A stretch of 64,000 bases of DNA from Mesostigma viride (lineage: Eukaryota; Streptophyta; Mesostigmatophyceae; Mesostigmatales; Mesostigmataceae): positions 509,712 through 573,711 of the forward strand of contig RPFO01000079.1 in the NCBI GenBank assembly GCA_009746045.1, given 5' to 3'. The position numbers and the translations under genes were made by a program. The notes beneath the pieces were generated by a model. It was not told where the DNA came from and made no database searches. It saw only the letters and a program-made list of their open reading frames with translations. Position 1 is the stretch's first letter; each line of letters begins with the position of its first letter. Below, one piece after another: positions 54,285-64,000 of this stretch.

Positions 54285-57200
54285 TCACCCCAGGGATTGC
54301 CTGAACCTTGTCTTCAGCACACCACTGGGTCTACTGCAGAACCTTTGGCTCCCAAACGTTGGAATTTTCTCACGTGTCCAAAGCAAATAAGCAACCTTTC
54401 GAGGCATGGAAGTCGCCGTGCCAGCAATGACGGGCTCGATCACAGAGCGGCAGCAACACCGGTGGGTGACAAGGGCCATGATTTCTGGAGGTTGTCCATC
54501 CGTGCCACGTCTTCATGGGCTCCTGTACCTTCCCCACAGGCGGGGCGCAATACGCTGTGGGCTTCTAACGGTTGGCAGCCCACAGGCGGGGCGCAATGCG
54601 CTGTGGGCTTCTAACGGTTGGCAGCCCAATTGTGCCATGCAACGCACGGACGCTCGCAGGGAGAACATATCTGGGCAAACTTCAACTCAATTTCCACTCC
54701 GTTGCACATTGCACAAGAGGCTAGGCTCACCAAGATCTCCACTTCTCCACGTGAGTGGACTTAATCATGGCAACGTGCTGCTGCCTGGCCCGCAGTTGGC
54801 AGGCTGAGCCACCCATGTATCCCATGCCATCAACTCCTATACCACGTAGGGAGATGCAGGGAGCGAGGCCACATTTCCTGCACGTGAGTACACGACCTGC
54901 ACACGGCAAACAAGCGATGCACGACGCAGCAGAGCAGGTAGAGCCTACCCTCGCGTCAAAGCAGGTGGGGGAGGACAGAAAAACATGTTCCTCCTCGTTT
55001 GATTACATGTGCAGTGGCAGCAACAGCGAGAGCAGCGCGATCAGCGAGACCAGCGGGACCCGTGCAGAAACGGCAACTTGATGTATGCTGGTTGCCTTTA
55101 CTGATAAGTCATCTGCGACTTTCTGGTCACAGCCCAATGCATTTACGGCAACAGCAAGAACTGAACAGCGCAACAAAAGTGCCTTGTCACCCACAAACCA
55201 TCGCAACTTTGTCCCCACTCCTAACCGATGATAAAAGACCCGGAGCAAGCGTCCGCAGGAAGATTTCCGGCGGCGCCAGGGGCGGGCGCACCCACCTGGA
55301 TGTCTCCCAGTGTGCGTGTGGCAAACCCGGCCGCGCAGTAGGCAAAGTAGTAGTCCCACACGCGGATGAACTTGTCATTAAAGCCCATCGCCTTGATTTC
55401 CCTGACCACGCCAAGCCGCGGGAGTTACGGCAAGGAGGCAAGCACAGCCCATCATGGAGGGAAACGGTGCCACAGTGGGACCATGTTAGGCTTTCTGGCG
55501 TGCTCAGCGCAGCTTGATCACTTTGTAGGTAAGCAGTAGGAATGCCTAGGGCGGCTACTCATCAAATGGTCGACATAGGGAGTGGCAATTAGCACTAGGG
55601 CTATCCTCGCCCACATTCCCCACACATGTCCTTCCCAAGGGACACCTGTGCGTATGCAGGTGCCAAGATGGAATTCAAATTTATAAATTGAAAACGCGGG
55701 CCCGGCATAACACGGTGGTGGTGCAACCGAACCACAGCAAGTATTAAAAAGCATCATCGATGCAGGTAGGATACTGGCCCCAGCCCATCAGAACCAAACG
55801 ACGCAAACCCATTGGAAAGCCCCATTGTGGGCCAGCACTTCCAAGAGAAATAGCGAAAAATTGGGGTTGCATAACTTCAGTGCCTAGTACACATCCACTA
55901 AACATCGGCACAAATACGCCACGCTTGATGTGGGAAGTCAAAATACTTAACTGGACAGGAAAGTTTGCCCAAATGCAAAAGTAAACAAGTGTGCCACTGG
56001 CCTCCAGCAATAGCAGCTGAAGAAGGCTTTTAAAAACAAAGAAAAAAATGAACAGCATTTTGCAGGCTATAATGGCGAGGATGCACACGCATCTGTGTGC
56101 ATTCGGACTCTGCACACATGTACAATCAAGCTGGCGGTGAAAGAATAGCCAGGAACCAGGCGTGAAGAGACGGGGTGTGCAATGAGGCGTACATACACCC
56201 AAAAGCACCCAACCACACACCACATTTGGCCCCAGCGCCGCATGCCATGCTGTGCCTGCGTGCACATGCCTGCCAGCCCCAGGCACGCGCACGTACTCTG
56301 CGTGGGCGAGGAACTGCTTGCGCCAGAGCAGCAGCGTGGGCGCGTAGTGGACACCAATATTCTCCACCGCCTCCACGCTGGCCGGGGGATAGGGGCAGGC
56401 ACGCGCCACAAGAGGGCAAGGGCGGGCACGTGCCACAACATGGTGTTAGTTTCTTGTGGGACTAGGCATGGGCTATGACGGGACAAGGGCGATGAAATGC
56501 ATAGGGCGAGGGCAGGGCGCGCGCAGCATTGCGTGTCAATGACATCGCGCGGGACCAGGAGAGACAAGCACATGCTGTACGTGTAGGGCGGTGCGCCAAT
56601 GCAATTAAAATCAACATCTCGCAACCTTCACAAGCAAAATGGCAAGAAGAGCAACCGCAGTGCCGAGCCACAACATTTGTACAGCCGTCAGTAGCGAGTA
56701 TCCATAACCCCCCTCCATTGCTCCCTGTTTACTCGGCGTGGAAGACCAGCAAGTAAACGCTGGAGCACACACCCGAGTGCCCACGCACCAAACACATGAT
56801 GGTGCTGACAAGGATGTCTGCGCTCACCAGAACGTGGAGCTGCTGGCCATGGCGGCGGTGAGCGCAGCAAAGGAGGGCACACAGCAGCCGGGGAAGATGT
56901 ACTCCTTGATGAAGTCGCTGCTGCGCCGGTACTCCTCGTAGCGCTCCTCGGGGGTGGTGATAACCTAGGGGGGGGGGGGACATAAGCAGGAACAGCGGGA
57001 CACCAGGACAGTACCCAACATAAGGCCAGACTTATCGCGGCAAACAGGCAGCACGCGCCAGGACACTTCAGAAGCAAGGTCTCCTGCCATCCGCGAGGGT
57101 GGAGCGTCCGTGTGCCGGCACGGTACCCGACAACCAGCACCCAACTGCACTACCAGCGACTACCAATGCTGCCAGGTTCTGGGAATGTCCTACACGGCTT

Positions 57201-60200
57201 GCAGCACGTACGGCGTGGTGTGGTGGCACAGCATTCACACGACAGGATCCAACAGGAACGAAGGACGCTCCTTCCCCATGCAGGCAACCAGCAGACCGGC
57301 AAGAACACATCCCATTTTGTGATGTGTGACGGCAAAAGACAGCAGGCCAGATGCGGGTACTGCACACCTGCCCTCGCACATGCTTATGCATGCTCACGAA
57401 GCACCAGCATGCCACCCCGCATATACCTGGACGGCCATCACGCCATCAGGCGCCAGCAGCCGGTCGCAGTGCTTGTAGAAGTCACCAAGGAACTCGTGGC
57501 CCACCGCCTCCAGCATCTCACTGCGCGACGCGTGCATAAAGGATGGAAGGTTTCCAGCCACATGTGCACGAACACATGCCCCGTAAGATACCACGAAAGC
57601 CAAGGGCCACTTGCACATTTTCAACTGAATAAGTTTAAAACAGTGGCATCTGGTCTTGTGCGAGGGAACATTTTGCGTGCGGAAAGCGGCCATCCTTTCC
57701 CTCCCTTACTCATGTGTAGCCCTTAAGCATGGGCAGAACATTGGGTATCCTCACGGTTGGTTTGGGCCCATCACAAGCGGTGCCGTAGCTACCTAGGTCA
57801 GGGATAATAATGTGCACTATGCAGCACCTACGCAGCGCAGATGCACCAAGGAAGGCATGCATGTGCTGTCCTTCCCTCCCCCTCCCTTCATCCTTCCCTC
57901 TCCCCTCCCCTCCCCGCGCGCACCACGAGAGGATGCGGTCGAAGCAGTGGTCGCCCTCCATCAGCCGGTAGTCCACGTGGCGGAAGGTGATGCGGTCGGA
58001 CATGCCTGCCGCGTCCACGCGTTCCTGCGCGAGCGCCATCTGTTGCTTGGACAGCGTGATCCCCGTCACGCGGCACCCAAAGCGCTGCACCGCGCGCATG
58101 GCCAGGCTGCCCCAGCCAAAGCCAATCTCCAGCACGTGGTGGTGCGACGCAACGCCCGCCTGCAAGTGGGGGTGCGACGGAAGTTGAGAGAAGCAACGTG
58201 CAAGAAGAAATGCGCGCGGCCGTGTGTCATGGTCGCGTCCGGGTGTGGGCCCATGAGAACACATGCCGATGGCGTAGGCGGTGGCATCCAATGGTGATGC
58301 ATCAGCTGGGGGTGACACTTGGCAGAATCAGCATGGTTAAGAGCTTGGCAGGATACCCATGTGCCAGCTGGGAGTGGGGAGTTTACGCTGCCCTCTCTTT
58401 GGGTGTGATGTGGAAACCCTAAACTAAACTGATTATTGGCATTGTGGTGAACACAGCAGCATGAGCTTGTGGAATGGCTGGCAGGACAGGTGCGTGCATG
58501 AGGCAGGCCAAGTGACCTGCCACATTGTCTGTACAACTACAACCCCACAGCATGCACCACAACTGGGGGAGAGGCAATCACCCCTTATGTTCATCCTGTT
58601 AGCTCACGTACATAAACAGCATGCTACGGTCGACAAACACACCTTGGCATACGCTGTTGCCGGTTGTACGTTGCATAGCAAGCATCGAACTGTCATGACC
58701 ATCCTTACTGCCATCAAGGCCACCACCCTGTTATAACCCAGGCCATACCTAGATTCTCCCATGCATCGCATGACCCTTGACACCCCACCGCAGCCACCTG
58801 CACCGCTCCCCTTGACCTTCCTTACACCCCTCATGCTTCCATAGCCCATTGCTCTGCTCCCCCCTCCTCCCCTTCATCAGCAGAGCTCCCCCTCCTTTCT
58901 TCCCACCCCGTCCCCTGTCTTCCCACTCACCTTGTCCAGCAGCACCCCGCCCCCTCCCCTCCCCTCCCCTCCCCTCTTTTTCCCGCCTCTCCTATCTTCC
59001 CTGGTCCAGCAGCGCTCCTTTGCTTCCTCCCTCCCTTCCCCCCCGTCCTCTCTTCCCCTCCTCACCTTGTCCAGCAGCGCGTCCAGCTTGCGCAGTTGAG
59101 CCTCGTACAGCGTGTCCTCAGGGGTCTGCACGCAGTCAGGCCAGCAAACAAGGATGCATGAGTGTGTGTAAGGATAGGAGCATGAGGGATAAGAGGGGTA
59201 AGGAAAGGCAAGGCCACACGGGCAGCAGTATGCATGCCCGGAAGATGCAAACAGTGCAAGCAATGATGTGGATGAGTTGGGACACACACAGACACTGCGT
59301 GGGAGCTGGCAACGAACAGGGGCATATTGAACGCAGCTCCATTTGGATGCCTCCACATGCGTCTACCCTTGAAGTCCTGAAAATGACCTACAAGTTCGAT
59401 CGACTTCATGGGTGCTTGCCTTCCACAGCAAATGATGACTACCTGTGATGTAGGTACTCAAGACATGGTCCCGGGTGGACACCCCTCCCCCCTTGAATAC
59501 GGGGGGAAGATCCAAGGTTGAGAGGACCGTGCATGGCAGCAGGCCTGCAGACCCATGCGCTGCTAGCCAAAAACACGATGGCCCTTGACGGTTTGGCTAG
59601 GCGGATCCTCCTCCTCCCATCCTCATGCCGTCATCTGGCACGTACCTTGAAGATGGCGCACGAGTAGGTCATGGACTCGTCCAGGAACAGCTTGAACATG
59701 TCGTTGCTCTGCACGCATATGCCATGACAGCCAGGCATGGCATGCCAGGAACACACGGACGCAACGGCCAGGCAGGCATACAACACGGCACAAGAGGCAG
59801 GCACTGGGATGCACTGGTCAGCCATGATCTCACCCATTACCAACACATGCCAGCCGAATGTGCAAGCAAAGCAGTAGGCGTTGCCGGAGGCCAGGAACTG
59901 ACTGGTGCAACCAGGGAATAATCAGCTCTTCTGAGTGTTCTAGTGGCCCCGTAACCCGTAATGTTATTGACTGTTGCCTCACCAGGTCGTAGTGGTCGGC
60001 GATGTTCTTCTGCGCGTTGGTGATGGAGTTGTGGCGCGCCAGGTGGCGCATGTACGCGGTTGCCGAGCCCACAAAGGAGGTGGCCATCGCGACGCCCACG
60101 CTCCACCATCCGCCGCTGGGGGAAGGGGTGTGAGGGGGGGGGGCGCATTTGAGGGGGCCGAGGCGCAAGGGACAGGTGCACAAGGGAAAGGTGCGCAAGG

Positions 60201-63200
60201 GGGCACGTGAGCACAAGGGGCGAAGTCGCATTCCACAGACCAGCGTTGTGAGCAGACGCAAGCATACATCGGGCAAGGAAGAGGACATGTACTCAACCAT
60301 GGCGGGGACGGAGGAGGCATACCCCCATCGGTGTACCAGCACATACACATGTGGCGACCGCCCCAAGCATACTCTGCCCTGCCCATGCCTGGTGCCATCA
60401 ACGTCACCAGCAGCGTGCGTCACTCCCTACCAAGCTCATGGCAGGCAAACAAAAACGCAGCAGCGGAACTGGCACGTGCTTTGAGGCGATCGGCTTACAC
60501 ATGGTGGCATGCTGCGTACCTGCCCGCCCCCATGCCCGTGGCGCCTTGCGTGTGCCGGCTGTGGTCGCGGTTGAGAATCAGAAGCTGCCGCGGACATGCG
60601 CGCGTCGGGTGGGTGGCGAGCAAAGAGCAGTGCAGGAAAGCATACAAGTACATGTCAGCCGCGCACACGTTTGGGATGGGTCGCTAGATTGCAGCCTAGT
60701 AAAAAGGCGAGAAAAATGCAAGCGAGCGACCCGTCCTTCCCACCCACCTTGACGAGGTTGATGATGTCGTCCGCACACTCAAAGTCGCCATCCGTGTACG
60801 CGTCGGCAATACCCAGGTCGGCGCGCATGGCCACCTGCACGTATCCGTCACAAACGCAACGCCACACACGCACCCGCCACGCAAGGCACCGCCACCGCCG
60901 CATGCGCATCCCACCAAGGGGATGGGGCGCACACCGCCGCATGCGCAGCACACCAAGGGGATGGGGCGCACACAGGGAGCCACAGGAGGGCGCACCGCCC
61001 AGCAGGCAGCAGGTCAGCACGAGGCGGTATGCGGGCACTGGGTCAAAGACTACCCAAACATCCGTTCCTGTCCGTGCCATCCCATCCCCCTTGTGAACTG
61101 CCCCAAACAACCATAACTGTATTTGAAAGCTACCCGGCCCGTCTTTGAAAGGCAGCCCTCGAGAAGCTGCTCCGAGACAACATGGTAAGACACAGGGGTT
61201 GACATGGGGGTTAGCGCTGCGGCATAAGTACCTTGTAGTAGAACTCGGGCCGGTGGATGCGGACCAGGCAGACGGGCCCCTGCAAACTCTTCTGGTCCAA
61301 CAACTCCCCAAACGTGGCAATGCTGCCCCCCGTCTCCAGCAGCCTGCGCACACACCGCGATGTACCAAGAGGAGGCATGGGACGGGCATGGGAAGGGGAG
61401 ATGGGACGCCAACATGAGCGTGCTTATCAGGGACCGTACAGAAGAATCCTGCATCAAGAATACGGAAAATAGAGAAGAGCGATGGTGGCTCCCATGTCCA
61501 AGCACCGCTTTGTGAAGGACCTGCAGCAGCGCCGCAATGTACATCCTTAGCCAAGTAGCATGCGGTGCCCGCAAGCATCGCATTCCGACACTGTTGCCGC
61601 GTTGCCCTCATCATCTGTGGTAGCGGCAGCAGCCCTTGCCCCAGCTGCCGCAAAACATCGGAAGCAGCAGTTACAGCTTGGGCAGCCTGGGCTTCAGCCC
61701 CCTACGCTAGCCAATGGCCACGTATTCCGACACCACATGGATCATGCAGATACCAAAAAAGTTGTGCCGCCGGCCTAGCGTCAGGGCAAGGGCAGGCATA
61801 CTCACGAGAGGTGCCCAACGCGGATGAACTTGCGCAGGAAGCTGAGGATGGTGGAACGCGCGGTGGACTGCAGCGAGCTCAGCACAAATTGCGGCGGGTT
61901 GGACAGCGGCTCCCACGTCTGGCCCAGCAGCGCCGCCGCGGCCGCAAAGCCGGACTGGTGCATAACGCCCAGCGCGCGAGGAAGGACAGCCAAACATCGA
62001 TGACTTGATTGTAAGGAGCAGCCCTGGGCCAACAGGGTGGGATATCTCTGGGCCAAGCGAAACACTCAAGCTGGGCAATCAAAAGCGCGACGACTATTGT
62101 TTGTCCCAAGCGAGAAACAATCTGTGATTACGCGGTTGCAATAAAAACAAGCACCATACACGTGGTACTTGCTTTTGATGCAACCGCAATTTTGGATTCC
62201 TGGCAAGACCCTCCCCCAACAGCTATCGTGACCACAACAGGTAGCCAGATGCCTGTCGTCAGCACGAGGGTGAGCCATGCTGAGTCTACTGGGATCCAAT
62301 AAGCAAACACAGCTAGCCCTCCAACATCCCCAGATCAAGCCGCAGCATGGGCCAGCCAGGAAAAGGATCCGCACAAGCGCTTGTCAGGGCACATGATCCG
62401 GAAACTCTGTTTTGGTGTCACGCAGAGACTTCCTATTCGTTTGACCCCAGGCACAAAGTGAGCAGCAAGTAGGTACACGGGCACATGGCCCTGAGCTCTG
62501 GCTTTGTCGCCTCCCTGCCCATATAAGGTGCTACTGCCTGCCCACGCTTCTATTGATGATCTATCACTCCAGCATGATCCTGCCGCCCCATCGCACTTAC
62601 CTTGACACCGTCCTCATGAAACCCGTAACCTGCGCCAAGGCATCGCCGACCATCACACACCGGCACATGGCAGCAACAAGAAGCCATGGGGTAAGAGGGA
62701 GCTTTCATGCAATGAACGGGAAAGCTTTCATGCAATTAACGGCAGTATATGGCGCAGGAAGTGCAAGCCCTATGCAGATCTATCCCATGATATGCCAGCA
62801 AGAAGCCACCAACACCACTGCAAGAAACTGCGCTCAGTAAGCAACATCTACATGAGGCAACAGAATCCCTCGGCATGATGCCAATGCAATAATTCAGTTG
62901 CCCCCGATATCCAGGAACGAGACTTGTACATCAAATGCGAGTTTCCAGCATCAATGCGGTTAGCAAGTAGAGCCGCATGTGAGTGCCCGTGGCACACATG
63001 CTCCTATGCGCTATTCCATTGTCCATCGTGCAGTGCATGGCAGCCACATGCAGGAACATATCACCATGCAGGATGATGGATACGGCCCACCCCCTATGAC
63101 ACAGGAGCGCCTGCCTTCACCATGTCGAGGGCAGCGCTCACCTGCGTACGCGCCGCACATGAACAGGCGCCCCCGCCCCTGGATCTGCTTCATCTCCGCA

Positions 63201-63737
63201 ATGGCCCGCGACGCCGCGCGGCTGGGCACTGGGTGCGAGGCCTCCCACGAGGACACGACGGACGTCGGCTTCTTGGGCGGGTTGAGCGTGACCAGCACGG
63301 GTGCGCCGGCCAGTGTGAGGTTCTGCCACCAAGGAGTGGGTGCGTGGTGGGCCATGGGACGAGGGCCAGAGGTTCATGTAGCAGCAGGTGGTGAGAATAT
63401 GCATGGATCCATGGACATGCCCATGTACATCGAACACTTGACCCGCAGGCAGTGTGGTACCCATGACACAAGTTTAAAATAGCTGCATTCACTAAAATGC
63501 CAGCACATACACCACCCATCAGACTGAGGAGTCCTGCGACAGTCCGCATAAATGTTCAAGCAGGCATGCTCAAAAGGTGCTTGATCCCATCAGCATGACA
63601 ACTCCATTCCCGCAACACTTGCTGGCAGGTGCAAGGCCTCCTCACGCACCTGGAGCCGGTTGAGCAGGTACGTCACGCACACGTTGCCGCCATTGCTGCC
63701 GCCACCCATGAAGTTCCAGGCGGACCAGGCGTCCTGG
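54285..63737 (-). CDS. Plant-type FAD-oxidase / cyclopropane-fatty-acid synthase fusion (5' end off window)
   Basis: Exons traced: 63737(or 63733)-63650, 63322-63142, 62629-62601, 61954-61806, 61343-61232, 60834-60748, 60584-60520, 60115-59983, 59708-59646, 59125-59066, 58159-57924, 57520-57427, 56964-56828, 56377-56297 and 55401-55296, plus a tentative last exon 54395-54285. Phases close throughout. The first three exons are the end of an amine-oxidase-like flavoprotein (DAWSAWNFMGG, APVLVTLNPPKKP, ASHPVPSRAA, FMCGAYAGYGFHEDGVK). The rest is SAM-dependent CFA synthase: YYKVAMRADLGIADAYTDGD, HYDLSNDMFKLFLDESMTYS, the SAM loop VLEIGFGWGSLA (Phe where bacterial enzymes have Cys), ILSCEMLEAVGHEF, FIKEYIFPGCCVPS, VEAVENIGVHYAPTL and WDYYFAYCAAGF. 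CFA synthases methylenate unsaturated acyl chains of phospholipids. The donor at 57,924 was chosen because it restores the invariant S-C-E-M. The final exon is the weakest part. Confidence 0.9.
54520..54625 (+). repeat. 46-bp tandem repeat containing a hairpin
   Basis: Two copies of a unit with CCCACAGGCGGGGCGCAAT, then GCGCTGTGGGC and TTCTAACGGTTGGCAG. CCCACAG and CTGTGGG can pair. It lies in the last predicted intron of the CFA synthase gene. Confidence 0.75.
60895..60975 (+). repeat. Short tandem duplication in a CFA synthase intron
   Basis: CCGCCGCATGCGCA, then CACCAAGGGGATGGGGCGCA, occurs twice in succession with small changes. It is non-coding on the gene strand. Confidence 0.7.
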
Positions 63738-64000
63738 CTGGCAGGCAAGAGGCTGATGTCTCGATGGAGGTAGATTTTGCTGAAGCAAACGAAGAGACAA
63801 AATGGAGTGTTGATAGAAAAGAATACGGTTGCAGTCCATTAGCACTTGCAGTGCGCCGCCAACCAAAAGCTAGTCACCCAACAACTAAGCTAAACCACAA
63901 GACGAGCAAGCATGCACAGCAAACATGGACTCCATGGTTGATGGCCTCCAAGGAAACTTGGCACCAGCAACACTGTGCAGTCCATGGTCTCAATTTCCTG

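Noticed and set aside
1-64000. tRNA, rRNA or other structured RNA genes
   Set aside because: No cloverleaf, rRNA core or snRNA box was recognised by eye; a covariance-model scan would be decisive.

Overview
The window is nuclear DNA of a eukaryote. Genes are cut into short exons by GT-AG introns, the DNA is GC-rich, and intergenic space and introns are full of LINE debris, minisatellites and simple repeats. Five protein genes could be assembled exon by exon so that every splice phase closes. Together they point to the green lineage, probably a streptophyte alga: a plant-type synaptotagmin (SYT), a plastid CRR1-like protein, a CTF7/ECO1 cohesin acetyltransferase with a PIP box, a secreted GH2 glycosidase, and a plant-type oxidase plus cyclopropane-fatty-acid (CFA) synthase fusion. 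CRR1 in land plants serves the chloroplast NDH complex, which core chlorophytes lack. The lineage is an inference, not proof.

Layout. 1-3,860: two opposed LINE reverse-transcriptase fragments, a LINE ORF1-only copy, LINE 3' ends and a dispersed repeat. 4,330-14,466 (-): SYT, 13 exons, 554 aa, introns loaded with minisatellites. 15,388-19,356 (+): CRR1, 4 exons, 328 aa, divergent from SYT across about 0.9 kb. 19,357-22,050: nested LINE pieces. 22,377-28,348 (-): CTF7/ECO1, 7 exons, 680 aa. 29,190-32,928 (+): GH2 glycosidase, 4 exons, 890 aa, divergent from CTF7 across about 0.84 kb. 32,929-43,650: about 11 kb without a conventional gene, holding a diverged tandem repeat, a 5'-truncated LINE with a restriction-like endonuclease end, a near full-length LINE ORF1-only element and hexanucleotide arrays. 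43,653-48,300: a perfect 297-bp inverted repeat leading into two unrecognised ORFs and a tandem array, probably an undescribed transposable element. 48,710-51,330 (-): two tandem, frame-broken genes of an unrecognised multi-CxxC protein family. 51,648-52,461 (-): a third ORF1-only LINE copy. 54,285 to beyond 63,737 (-): oxidase/CFA synthase, 15 visible exons plus one tentative last exon, with the N-terminal half off the window.

The five genes are not functionally linked to each other: ER-plasma membrane tethering, plastid NDH assembly, sister-chromatid cohesion, polysaccharide or glycoside hydrolysis, and membrane lipid modification. The most unusual material lies between 43.6 and 51.4 kb, and in a repeated pattern of intron repeats that copy the end of the preceding exon. 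No RNA gene, CRISPR array or prokaryotic-type operon was seen.
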